This document shows, piece by piece, positions 52,742 through 61,473 of a stretch of 64,000 nucleotides of DNA. The translations under genes and the position numbers were made by a program. The stretch is from assembly GCA_023953615.1 (NCBI GenBank), contig JAMLJH010000001.1, forward strand, positions 1,033,360-1,097,359. The letters are read 5' to 3'. Source of the stretch: Verrucomicrobiia bacterium (GTDB lineage Bacteria > Verrucomicrobiota > Verrucomicrobiia > Limisphaerales > JADLHS01). Under the pieces are notes generated by a model. It had not been told where the DNA came from. It saw only the letters and a list, made by a program, of their open reading frames with translations, and ran no database searches. Numbering within the stretch: the stretch's first letter is position 1; every line of letters starts with the position of its first letter.

Positions 52742-54474
52742 CCGCACCTGAACCCGCCCGGGAAGTGGGCGATATCCTGTTGCAAAAAGGACTTCTCAGC
52801 GCGGCGCAGTTGGAACAGGTGCGCCGTCGCCAGCGGCGTTTGCATCTGGAACAACATCGCGCGGTGGTGGATTTGAATTTCGTTTCCGAGGAACAAGCCT
52901 GGCGCGCGCTCGCCGAAGTCAGCGGCCTGGAATTCGTGGCGGTCAACACGTTGGATTTGCCGCGCACCACGCTCGAACTCGTCCCGGTCAAATTCCTCTT
53001 TCACTATCACATGCTGCCGATTGGGGCTGAAGGCGACGTGATCACGTTGGCGTTCAGCGAACCGCCGCAGCCGATGGAGGCCGGCAACCTCCAACTACTC
53101 CTCAACCGCCGCTTCAAAATCGTCCTCGCCACGCCCAGCGCCATTCACGCGGTCATCAAAAAACACTTCGGCCTGGGCGCGGCGGTCATCCAGAAATTGC
53201 GCGAGGAACGCGGTGGTGGCGATCTGGACCACGAAATTGTTTTCGACGTTCCCGAACGCGAGGGCGACACCGCGCTCGATGCCACCATTTCCGCGTTTGT
53301 GGATCAAATCCTGCAGGAAGCGTTGCGGTTGCAGGCCACGGATATTCACCTCGAACCGTATCCCAACTTCATCCGTTTGCGTTATCGCCTGGATGGAATT
53401 CTCGAAACCGTGCCCGTCCCACCGGACATGCGGCATCTGCACGCGGCGGTTGTTTCCCGCCTCAAAATCATGGCCGGATTGAACATCGCCGAAAAGCGCC
53501 TGCCGCAGGACGGACGCATCGCCATGAAAACCGGTTCGGAAGAATACGACCTGCGCGTTTCGATCATGCCCACCAAGCACGGCGAGGCGGTGGCGTTGCG
53601 GCTGCTCGGCCGGCAACAACTGTTCCTGGACCTCAGCCAGCTCGGCATGGAGCCCGAGCAGGAGGCGATTTTTGCGCAACTCACCAAATTGCCACAAGGG
53701 CTGGTCCTGCTGACCGGTCCGACGGGCAGCGGTAAAACGACGACGCTTTACACCGCCCTGGCCCAAGCCAACGATGAAGGCCGCAAAATCATCACCTTTG
53801 AAGACCCGATTGAATATCAGCTTGATGGCGTGGTGCAAATCCAGGTGCGCGAGCAGATTGGACTCAGCTTCGCCACGGGATTGCGTTCCGTGCTGCGGCA
53901 CGATCCGGACGTGGTGTTGATCGGCGAAATCCGCGATTCGGAAACCGCCGAGATCGCCGTACGCGCCGCCCAGACGGGGCACTTGGTTTTCTCCACGTTG
54001 CACACCAACAACAGTATCGGCGCCGTGACGCGCTTTCTCGAAATGCGCATCGAACCCTACCTGGTGTCCTCTTCACTGGTGTGCAGTATTTCCCAACGTC
54101 TCGCCCGGCGCATCTGCCGGCATTGCTCCGAACCAGACCCGCAGCTGCCTGCGGACGTTCGAGAAGAGATGGCGACGGCCCTGAATATTCCCGCCGACGA
54201 AGTGCGGGCGTTTCGCGGCCGAGGCTGCGTGGAATGTCACCAAAAGGGCTACCGCGGGCGCGTTGCCATCTACGAAATGTTCCTGCTGAACGAAACTTTG
54301 GCGGACCTGATTCAACCCGGAGTCAAAACTGGCGAGTTGCGCGCCGCCGCCCGGCGCTTCGGTTGGCGTTCATTGCGGGAAATGGGCTGGCTCAAAGTGC
54401 AACGCGGCCTCATTCCCGTCTCCGAGCAAGAACGCTGGACGCAGTCCATGAATCCGGGCGCAACCCCCGCTTAA
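52738..54474 (+). CDS. PilB/GspE-type assembly ATPase
   Basis: A 578-residue cytoplasmic hexameric ATPase that powers pilus or pseudopilus assembly. An N-terminal GspE/MshEN domain (about 1-150, with GDILLQKGLLSAAQLEQV) precedes the motor. Motifs are Walker A GPTGSGKTTT, the Asp box ITFEDPIEYQLDGV, Walker B LRHDPDVVLIGEIRD and the His box TGHLVFSTLHTNNS. The C-terminal zinc finger is intact (CRHC and CVEC). It is the last gene of the cluster; the platform protein PilC/GspF and prepilin peptidase are not in the window. Confidence 0.94.
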   Translation: MTAPEPAREVGDILLQKGLLSAAQLEQVRRRQRRLHLEQHRAVVDLNFVSEEQAWRALAEVSGLEFVAVNTLDLPRTTLELVPVKFLFHYHMLPIGAEGDVITLAFSEPPQPMEAGNLQLLLNRRFKIVLATPSAIHAVIKKHFGLGAAVIQKLREERGGGDLDHEIVFDVPEREGDTALDATISAFVDQILQEALRLQATDIHLEPYPNFIRLRYRLDGILETVPVPPDMRHLHAAVVSRLKIMAGLNIAEKRLPQDGRIAMKTGSEEYDLRVSIMPTKHGEAVALRLLGRQQLFLDLSQLGMEPEQEAIFAQLTKLPQGLVLLTGPTGSGKTTTLYTALAQANDEGRKIITFEDPIEYQLDGVVQIQVREQIGLSFATGLRSVLRHDPDVVLIGEIRDSETAEIAVRAAQTGHLVFSTLHTNNSIGAVTRFLEMRIEPYLVSSSLVCSISQRLARRICRHCSEPDPQLPADVREEMATALNIPADEVRAFRGRGCVECHQKGYRGRVAIYEMFLLNETLADLIQPGVKTGELRAAARRFGWRSLREMGWLKVQRGLIPVSEQERWTQSMNPGATPA

Positions 54475-54514
54475 CCTCCACGTTTTCAGGCAATTGCGAG
54501 TCAGAAATAAACCA

Positions 54515-54542
54515 TTGCCACCGGGCGTTTCTTTGCTACCCT
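54515..54542 (+). promoter_or_regulatory. Candidate promoter of rpsB-tsf
   Basis: TTGCCA (54515-54520), a 16-bp spacer and TGCTACCCT, read as an extended -10 with TACCCT at 54537-54542. It lies about 145 bp upstream of rpsB, leaving a leader with a CCCGAG/CGCGGG-type stem and the ribosome-binding site AAAGGAAAC. Confidence 0.4.
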
Positions 54543-54686
54543 CTACATCCCTTTCGTCAGGCGGCTGACGTGGGGAAAATGGCCTTCAAATCTTGGTTCG
54601 TGTGAACCGGGGCGGCCACAACAACACTAAAAATAATCCCGAGTTTCGCGGGATGCCCTGGCAACAGGGTTTTAACCAAAGGAAAC

Positions 54687-55463
54687 ATGATTAGCATCGG
54701 TATCAAAGAACTGTTGGAAGCAGGCGTCCATTTCGGACATCAAACCAAGCGTTGGAATCCCAAGATGAAACCGTTCATCTTCGACGCGCGCAACGGGATT
54801 CACATCATTGACCTCAGCAAGACCGTCCAGCAATTGGAAGCCGCCTGCGACTTCCTCGCCAAAACCGTGGCCAAAGGCAACAAGGTGGTTTTCGTCGGCA
54901 CGAAAAAGCAGGCGCAACAGGCCATCAAGGAAACCGCCAAGGAATGTGGCCAGCTCTTCGTCACGGAACGCTGGCTCGGCGGCACGCTCACCAATTTCCA
55001 AACCGTCAAACGCTCCCTCGGACGTTTGAAGGAAATCGAAAAGATGGAAGCCGACGGGTCCATCAACAATTACGTCAAACAGGAACAGGCCGTCCTCCGC
55101 CGCGAAGCCGCCCGCCTGGTGAAGTACTTCGACGGCATCCGCAGTCTGAACGGCAACCCCGGCGCCCTGTTCATCGTGGACACCAAACGCGAACGCAACG
55201 CCGTCGCCGAAGCGCGCAAACTGAAAATTCCCGTGGTCGCCATCAGCGACACCAACACCGATCCCGATCTCGTGGATTACCCCATCGCGGGTAACGACGA
55301 CGCGATCCGCTCGGTGCGCATGATCCTCGCCACGATTGGCCAGGCCATCACTCGGGCGATGGCCGAATACGAATCAAAATCGAGCCACGCCAAGCCTGCG
55401 GAAGAACCGGCGACAGCGGAAGCGGCACCCGTTCCCGCGCCCGCTCCGGCTCCGGCGGCCTGA
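54687..55463 (+). CDS. rpsB: 30S ribosomal protein S2
   Basis: A 258-residue ribosomal protein. Hallmarks are ELLEAGVHFGHQTKRWNPKM, FIFDARNGIHIIDLSKT, ERWLGGTLTNFQTVKRS and VVAISDTNTDPDLVDYPIAG. The C-terminal tail is extended with an Ala/Pro/Glu-rich stretch of about 30 residues, as seen in several phyla. A good ribosome-binding site (AAAGGAAAC) precedes ATG 54687. It is followed by tsf, the usual order. Confidence 0.97.
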   Translation: MISIGIKELLEAGVHFGHQTKRWNPKMKPFIFDARNGIHIIDLSKTVQQLEAACDFLAKTVAKGNKVVFVGTKKQAQQAIKETAKECGQLFVTERWLGGTLTNFQTVKRSLGRLKEIEKMEADGSINNYVKQEQAVLRREAARLVKYFDGIRSLNGNPGALFIVDTKRERNAVAEARKLKIPVVAISDTNTDPDLVDYPIAGNDDAIRSVRMILATIGQAITRAMAEYESKSSHAKPAEEPATAEAAPVPAPAPAPAA

Positions 55464-55478
55464 TAATTTTCGGGTTCG

Positions 55479-55507
55479 GCGGCGATGCAGCTGAAGAACA
55501 TCGCCGC
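55479..55507 (+). other. Hairpin between rpsB and tsf
   Basis: GCGGCGATG at 55479-55487 pairs exactly with CATCGCCGC at 55499-55507 around an 11-nt loop. No T-run follows, so it may act as a processing or attenuation element that sets the S2 to EF-Ts ratio, not as a full terminator. Confidence 0.5.
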
Positions 55508-55570
55508 TGTGCCCGGCGGGACCGATGGGTTCCAACCCACAATTTTTAACGAACAACGATCAACATATTT

Positions 55571-56416
55571 ATGGCTGAAATTACTGCTGCCAGCGTCGCG
55601 AAACTGCGTCAGATGACCGGCGCCGGCATGATGGAATGTAAAAAGGCCCTCGTGGAAGCGGGGGGCAACATGGACCAGGCGGTGGACAACCTCCGCAAAT
55701 CAGGCGCGGCCAGCGCGGCAAAAAAATCGTTGCGCGACGCTCGCGAAGGCGTGATTGCCCAACACATCACGCCCGACGGCAAAGCCGGGGTCCTGGTGGA
55801 AGTGAATTGCGAAACCGACTTCGTCGCGCGCAACGAAAGCTTCACCGCGTTCTGTGACGAAATCGCCCGGAAAATCGCGGCCAATCCGGCTGCCGACCTC
55901 GAAGCTGATCGCCAGGCCGCCGTCACCAAGATTGGAGAGAACATCAAGATCACGCGCCACGCCCGGCTTGAAGTGGCCGGCAACGGTTTGATCGCCGCCT
56001 ACATTCACACCGGCGGCAAGGTGGGCGTGCTGGTGGAAGTCGGCGCGGACAAAGCCGAAACCGTCAATCGGGACGAGTTCAAGCAACTGGTGAAAGACAT
56101 CACGCTGCAAATCGCGGCGGGCAATCCCCAGGCCGTCTCCCGCGAACAAGTCGCTCCGGAAGTAATTCAAAAGGAACGCGAAATCGCCGCGCAATCCGAC
56201 CGCCTCAAAGGCAAACCGGCGCACGCCCTGGAGAAGATTCTCGCGGGCATGTTGGACAAGTTCTACCAGACCTACTGCCTCGTGGATCAAGGCTTCGTCA
56301 AACGCAACGGCGAGATCAGCGTCAAGGATCACGTGGCGGAAGTTGCCAAACAACTCGGCGATACCATCGTCATCCGCCGTTTCGTCCGCTATCAGGTGGG
56401 CGAAGCTGCGGCCTGA
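55571..56416 (+). CDS. tsf: Translation elongation factor Ts
   Basis: A 281-residue nucleotide-exchange factor for EF-Tu. The N-terminal UBA-like segment has VAKLRQMTGAGMMECKKALV, and the core shows the signature EVNCETDFVARNESF. The second half has HTGGKVGVLVEVGADKAET, and the C-terminal block carries CLVDQGFVKR and RRFVRYQVGE. Length is normal. It lies 107 bp after rpsB and is followed by a strong terminator. Confidence 0.97.
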   Translation: MAEITAASVAKLRQMTGAGMMECKKALVEAGGNMDQAVDNLRKSGAASAAKKSLRDAREGVIAQHITPDGKAGVLVEVNCETDFVARNESFTAFCDEIARKIAANPAADLEADRQAAVTKIGENIKITRHARLEVAGNGLIAAYIHTGGKVGVLVEVGADKAETVNRDEFKQLVKDITLQIAAGNPQAVSREQVAPEVIQKEREIAAQSDRLKGKPAHALEKILAGMLDKFYQTYCLVDQGFVKRNGEISVKDHVAEVAKQLGDTIVIRRFVRYQVGEAAA

Positions 56417-56439
56417 TCGCTGCAACAGCCTTTTGCACC

Positions 56440-56466
56440 AAGAGCGCCTTCACGGCGCTCTTTTTT
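56440..56466 (+). terminator. Rho-independent terminator of rpsB-tsf
   Basis: A perfect 9-bp stem, AAGAGCGCC (56440-56448) with GGCGCTCTT (56454-56462), around a 5-nt loop and continuing into a run of T (to 56466), 24 bp after the tsf stop codon. Confidence 0.9.
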
Positions 56467-56678
56467 ATTCCCGCCGCCCGGGGCTACTTGGGGATGAGTT
56501 GAAAACGCTCCTGCGGACGCATCTTGGAACGGTCGTGCGATGGGCGTATTCCGGGCGGAACTTGTGGAATTCATAGATTGACGGACAGTTCAGAAAACCT
56601 CATTGTCCCGGCACAATGATCACGCGACAAACAGGCCAATGCACCCGGCGCTCACTTAACTTTTAGGCATATTCGCGT

Positions 56679-57050
56679 ATGGCATTACTCATCCTATCCT
56701 TTTGCGTTGCCTATCTCGCTGGAGTTTTCGGCTTCATCTGGTTTGACCTCCATGTTCTTGACCTTGGAGACCCGAAGTTTAGGACGTCTGTGGATATTTA
56801 TTTTCCCCTTTGGTCGGCGTTTTATGCGCCAGCGGTTATTGCCGCGCTTATGTTTCTTTGGCGCTCACGACAGCAGGGTTGGCACTTGTGGCGGCTGGCT
56901 GGACTTTATCTGGCACTCATCTTTGTGGCGCTGGAGATTTCATTCGTTTTCGATCTGGGCTGGGTTGTTCTGTTGCTGGAGTTCGTCATCTTGGGTTTAC
57001 TGTTTCGCAAGATTCAGCAGATGTCAGTGAGGATTGAATATGCCTCCTGA
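56679..57050 (+). CDS. Small four-helix membrane protein, unknown
   Basis: A 123-residue protein with four hydrophobic segments (about 1-20, 43-62, 72-92 and 94-112). No family is recognised. The DNA is visibly more AT-rich than its neighbours, which suggests horizontal transfer or weak constraint. No clear ribosome-binding site is seen. It sits alone between the rpsB-tsf terminator and a palindrome-rich region. Confidence 0.6.
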   Translation: MALLILSFCVAYLAGVFGFIWFDLHVLDLGDPKFRTSVDIYFPLWSAFYAPAVIAALMFLWRSRQQGWHLWRLAGLYLALIFVALEISFVFDLGWVVLLLEFVILGLLFRKIQQMSVRIEYAS

Positions 57051-58102
57051 GCAACTAGCCTTGTAAGTTCTTGGTTTTCATGATTGGGGGACGAGTTGGT
57101 AATGGAGTGACGCGGCCATGTTTTGGAGGCGGGCCAGTTTCCTGCGTTTCATTTTCGCTTCTTACTTCCGGGTTGAACGGCTGTTGGTGTTTGAACCGGT
57201 GACAGAGGGTGGCGACAGATTGGTATCTGGAAGAACTGTTGATCCTCGAGAGGTTGTCCACAGTTTTTTGGGAGGCTGGCAAAACTTAGCCGGAACGATT
57301 CGATTGGAGTTAGGGTGGGACGGGCCACTGGCCCGTTCGGTCGGGCTACCAGCCCGACGGCCGAACGCCAAGCGTGCGAACCCAATGGGGTGCGATCTCC
57401 GTGTGCTCGGCTGGACGGCAGGTTGCCGCCCAGAACAGCCAAGTTGGCCGTTCCACCTGGACCAATTGCATCCTTCCGGCTTAGCGCGGAGCGCGACCGA
57501 AGGCAGCCCACGGCGAGAGCCGTGGGTTGAATGTTGCACCACCCCAAGCCCCAGCGGGGCGACAGAAAGGGCGCGCAAAATTTCAGCGCGTATTGGTTCT
57601 GGACGAACCGACGTTGAACTGTCGAGCGACCCTCGAATGTCCCTCCCGACATAACGACGGCGGTGTCGTGAGCGTGTACCCGGCCAACAATGTGGCTGCG
57701 GCGTCTCGCCGCAGTTCCGACCGAACCGAGTCAAGACGCCTCGGTGGCTCCTAACTTTAGAACTTGGATGTCGTCCGCGAGACGCGAACGACTACCGCCC
57801 TGGATTCGGGGCGAGCACCGGCGCGACCGCGTCTTGGACTGCGGCAGTCTTCTGCCGCTGTGGAATCATCGGCCCGCAACGGGAAAGCGGCAGAAGACTG
57901 TCGCACTCCAAAACCTCGCGGACGGAGGCGACGTACTGGCAGTGGATCAGCCGGTAACGCGCCCCACCACCCCATGTCTCGCCCTTCGTAAATCATCCCT
58001 CGTAATTCGCCCGCCTCTGGCCACCGCATCAAGTTGATTCTGCTGGACAGAACGCTTTCGCTCTGGAGATAGTGCGCCTGCCGCGGCCGTAACGAGCGGC
58101 GT
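57051..58102. repeat. Gene-poor region with many REP-like palindromes
   Basis: Palindromes include CGGGCCACTGGCCCG (57321-57335), TCGGGCTACCAGCCCGA (57341-57357), CCCACGGCGAGAGCCGTGGG (57507-57526) and TGCGGCGTCTCGCCGCA near 57694. A long inverted pair built on GCGGCAGTCTTCTGCCGC and GCGGCAGAAGACTGTCGC lies near 57840-57907. The open frames here overlap on both strands and have no family signature, so I call no gene. The same kind of palindrome occurs beside the transposase at 38205-38657. Confidence 0.7.
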
Positions 58103-59464
58103 ATGAGCCAGACCAGCACAACGACCGCTTCCGATCGCGCCTTCCCTCCCGGACTGCATAACGCCTTTTCGTTTTCCGCCTTCAACGCGCTGTCGTTCCA
58201 AATCGTCCTGGGCAGTCCGATGATTCTGTACGCCCAGACGCTCGAAGCGAGTGCCACGGTGCTGGGCATCATCGCGGGCATGATGCCGTTGCTGGTCATC
58301 TTTCAAATCCCCGCCGCTAGTCACATCAACCGCATTGGCTACCGCCGTTTCGTGCTGGCGGGCTGGGGCACGCGCGTCCTATTCATATTCGCCATGGCGC
58401 TCGTGCCCTTGACCAGCGGTTTCCTCAACGTCGCCAACCGGCTGGCGTTGCTGCTGGCGCTGCTGTTTTGTTTCAACCTGTCGCGCGGCATTTCCAGTTG
58501 CGCCTGGTTGCCGTGGATCGCCCTGCTCGTCCCGGCGGAAATGCGCGGACGCTACCTGGCGCGTGATGCGGCGGTGCAGAACCTGGCCAGCTTCGTCACG
58601 TTTTTAGTGGCGGCGGTGACGCTGGCGGGCGACACCCGATCCTGGCAGTTCGGCTTGTTGTTCGCCTTCAGCGCGTGCATGGGCGCCATCAGCCTGATTT
58701 TTCTGAAACGCATTCCGGACGTGCCCATTCCCGAAACGCACCGCACGGCTCCGGCTTCCGTGCCGTGGCTGGCCATGGTGCGCTTTGCCCCGTTCAAAAA
58801 ACTGCTCCACGCGTCGGTGGGCTGGTCGGTGGCCTACGGCGGCGTCAACGCTTTTACCGTGGCGTTTTTGAAAGGTGACAACGTGTTATCCGAAGGACAA
58901 ATCCTGCTGATCAGCTCGGTGGCGTTCCTGGGCGGCGTGAGCAGTTTATGGTTGCTCGGCTCGCGCTTTGATCGCGTGGGCAGCAAACCGGTTCTGGGTG
59001 CGGCCTGCGTGGGCTGGTTGGTGGTGCTGGCGGGTTGGGGCGCCCTGGCCGGAGGCGCGTTGCATCCGGCGCTTGGAGTCATTCTCGCTTTGGAATTTTT
59101 AATGGGGTTGCTGGCAGCCGCCGTGAACATGGCCTACAACAAACTGGCCATGGGCGTCGTCCCGGAAATGGGGCGCAACCATTTCTTCGCCATTTTTTCC
59201 GTCGTCTCGAACGTCACCCTGGGACTTGCGCCAATCGCCTGGGGCGTGCTGATTGACGCCATGGGCGCGCACGCCCCCCGTTTCCTCGGGCTGCAATGGA
59301 ACCGCTTCACCGTGTTCTTCGGCGGCGCCGCCGTGGCGTATGTCGTCCTGCTCGCCATCATCCAACGCTTGCACGAACCCAAGGCCGCCAGCATGCAGGC
59401 GTTGCTCCGGGAAATCTTGATCCAATCGCCGCAACGCTTCTGGTTGCGGTTCTGGCCGCGTTGA
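58103..59464 (+). CDS. Major facilitator superfamily transporter
   Basis: A 453-residue inner-membrane protein with about twelve hydrophobic segments in two halves separated by a central loop (about 205-230). The loop after helix 2 (HINRIGYRRFVLAGWGTR) is the MFS motif A region, and the second half repeats it as GSRFDRVGSKPVLGAACVGW. The substrate cannot be inferred. ATG 58103 gives a short polar N-terminus before the first helix. It has no close operon partner. Confidence 0.85.
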   Translation: MSQTSTTTASDRAFPPGLHNAFSFSAFNALSFQIVLGSPMILYAQTLEASATVLGIIAGMMPLLVIFQIPAASHINRIGYRRFVLAGWGTRVLFIFAMALVPLTSGFLNVANRLALLLALLFCFNLSRGISSCAWLPWIALLVPAEMRGRYLARDAAVQNLASFVTFLVAAVTLAGDTRSWQFGLLFAFSACMGAISLIFLKRIPDVPIPETHRTAPASVPWLAMVRFAPFKKLLHASVGWSVAYGGVNAFTVAFLKGDNVLSEGQILLISSVAFLGGVSSLWLLGSRFDRVGSKPVLGAACVGWLVVLAGWGALAGGALHPALGVILALEFLMGLLAAAVNMAYNKLAMGVVPEMGRNHFFAIFSVVSNVTLGLAPIAWGVLIDAMGAHAPRFLGLQWNRFTVFFGGAAVAYVVLLAIIQRLHEPKAASMQALLREILIQSPQRFWLRFWPR

Positions 59465-59569
59465 AAAGGCTTTCCGTTGTCGCAACGCGCCATGAACGTC
59501 GCTGGCCACGGTCCAAACAGCGCTGGGGTTTGCGGCGGTCATAGACCGCCGCAACAGGCGACTCCGAAA

Positions 59570-59974
59570 TTATGGCCCGAAGGTTTTTTCCAACTCCTTC
59601 ACCTTCTCGTAAACCGGTGATGACGATGACACGCGCTCTTTCACCGCCGCGTAAATTTTTTTCGCTTCCGAGGGATTCTCCCGGATCAGCATCTTGCACA
59701 ACTCCACTTCGATCCACGCTTTGCGCGGGTCCGATAGGAAGCGCTCGTTTTGTTTGAACCATTCCTGGAAAGCCGCCGCGCCACGACCCTTGGCGTCCCG
59801 ATAACTCAATTCGAGTTGTACCGGCATCCCGGACAAGCTCTCACCGGTCACCACCACGGCGCTTTCGCGTTGCTGCCCTTCGTGTTCCAGTCGCGCCTGA
59901 TCCCACTGCTGAAACAGCAGGTAACCGACGTAAACCACGAAAAAAATGATCAATACCCAGATGGCTTTGGTCAT
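59570..59974 (-). CDS. Membrane-anchored hypothetical protein linked to murA
   Basis: A 134-residue protein with one N-terminal membrane helix (about 4-21) and a soluble, helix-rich domain whose central segment (AFQEWFKQNERFLSDPRKAW) and charged C-terminus suggest a small helical repeat. No family is recognised. Its start overlaps the end of murA by 4 bp, so it is probably co-translated and may have an envelope role. Confidence 0.68.
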   Translation of the reverse strand: MTKAIWVLIIFFVVYVGYLLFQQWDQARLEHEGQQRESAVVVTGESLSGMPVQLELSYRDAKGRGAAAFQEWFKQNERFLSDPRKAWIEVELCKMLIRENPSEAKKIYAAVKERVSSSSPVYEKVKELEKTFGP

Positions 59975-61233
59975 GATTCCTCGATGCGTTGAATGCGGGC
60001 GCCGAGCTTGCGCAACTTGACGTCCATCTGTTCGTAACCGCGATCCAGATGGTACACGCGGTTGACCTGGGTCGTGCCTTTCGCGGCCAATCCGGCGATC
60101 ACCAGCGCCGCCGACGCGCGCAAATCACTCGCCATCACCGGCGCCCCGCTTAACGGCTTGCCGCCTTTGACAATGGCGCTAGGCCCTTCAATCTCGATAT
60201 CTGCGCCGAGCCGCCCCAGTTCGCTTACGTGCATGAACCGCGATTCAAAAATCCGCTCGGTGATGATGCTGATGCCCGGGGTCAACGTCATCAACGCCAT
60301 CATCTGCGCCTGCGCATCGGTCGGGAAACCGGAGTAAGGCAGCGTCGTCACGTCGGCGGCTTTCAATTTGCCGTGGCGGCGCGCAATCAAGTTCGCGCCG
60401 CGCCGCTCCACCAGCACTCCCGCTTCGTGCAATTTATCAATCACCGCGCGCAGATGCTCCGCCCGCGCGCTTTTCAAGGTGATCTCGCCATTCGTCGCGC
60501 CGGCGGCGATGGCAAAGGTTGCCGCCTCGATGCGGTCCGGGATGACTTCATGCTCGGCACCGTGCAATTCCTTCACGCCAGTGATGGTGATGGTGGGACT
60601 GCCCGCGCCCTGAATTTGTGCGCCCATGGCGATGAGGAAATTGGCCAGATCAACCACCTCCGGCTCACACGCCGCGCTTTCGATGAGCGTCACTCCCTCC
60701 GCCAGCACCGCCGCCATCATTGCGTTGGCCGTTCCTAAAACCGTGGAGCCGGCCCGCCCGCCGAGGAACATCGGTCCGCCCACCAGTTTTTTCGCGGTGG
60801 CCTCCACGTAACCGCTTTCAATCCGGATTTTGGCGCCCAACGCCGCAAACGCCTTCAAATGCAAATTAATGGGGCGCGCCCCGATGACGCAACCGCCGGG
60901 CAACGAAACCACCGCCTTCCGCAATCGTCCCAACAACGGGCCCATGATGCAGATGGAGCCGCGCATCTTCCGCACGAGATCGTAATCGGCCTGGCCTTTG
61001 ATCTTGTGCGCTTGCAGGTAAAGCGAGTCGCCGTCCCGCTTGGCGGTGGCCCCGAGCCATTCGAGAATTTGCGTCATGAACCGGACATCGCTGAGCTGCG
61101 GCACACGATGAATGACGCACGGCTCGGCAGTCAGCAGCGTGGCCGCCATGATCGGCAGCACCGCGTTCTTCGCCCCGCTAATCTCGACTTCGCCGTGCAA
61201 CGGCACCCCGCCTTTGATGAGAAAACTGTCCAT
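59971..61233 (-). CDS. murA: UDP-N-acetylglucosamine 1-carboxyvinyltransferase
   Basis: A 420-residue cytoplasmic enzyme for the first committed step of peptidoglycan synthesis. Substrate-binding ISGAKNAVLPIMAA (Lys22, Asn23) and the catalytic loop LPGGCVIGARPINLHL with Cys115 are intact, so it is the fosfomycin-sensitive type. RAGSTVLGTANAMMAAVLAEG and PDRIEAATFAIAAGA follow. Length matches the family. It shows that this organism makes a murein-type precursor. It overlaps the downstream hypothetical gene by 4 bp. The insertion sequence lies about 240 bp upstream. Confidence 0.96.
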   Translation of the reverse strand: MDSFLIKGGVPLHGEVEISGAKNAVLPIMAATLLTAEPCVIHRVPQLSDVRFMTQILEWLGATAKRDGDSLYLQAHKIKGQADYDLVRKMRGSICIMGPLLGRLRKAVVSLPGGCVIGARPINLHLKAFAALGAKIRIESGYVEATAKKLVGGPMFLGGRAGSTVLGTANAMMAAVLAEGVTLIESAACEPEVVDLANFLIAMGAQIQGAGSPTITITGVKELHGAEHEVIPDRIEAATFAIAAGATNGEITLKSARAEHLRAVIDKLHEAGVLVERRGANLIARRHGKLKAADVTTLPYSGFPTDAQAQMMALMTLTPGISIITERIFESRFMHVSELGRLGADIEIEGPSAIVKGGKPLSGAPVMASDLRASAALVIAGLAAKGTTQVNRVYHLDRGYEQMDVKLRKLGARIQRIEES

Positions 61234-61473
61234 GCAAAATTTGGAATGTGATCAACCGGCGCTACCGGAACCTTCTCCGGACTTGAGCCAGCGCCGAAGT
61301 CTAGTGCGCGACCGCCGCCGCCACAAGCCTCAGCGCGTGGGGTGCAACTGCGACCAGGAAACATACGTGCCTCACGATTCGTTCACTGACTGAAATCCGT
61401 TGACGCTGCGGGATTTTCAGTCTCGCCAAGCCAATCGGAATCGAGGATGCTGAACAACCTTGGGATGGCGGGA

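Noticed and set aside
55520..55560. GGTTCCAACCC looked like a tRNA T-arm
   Set aside because: No matching acceptor, D or anticodon arms are present upstream.
57118..57654. 178-codon plus-strand open frame
   Set aside because: It spans several REP-like palindromes and is matched by equally long minus-strand frames; not protein-like.
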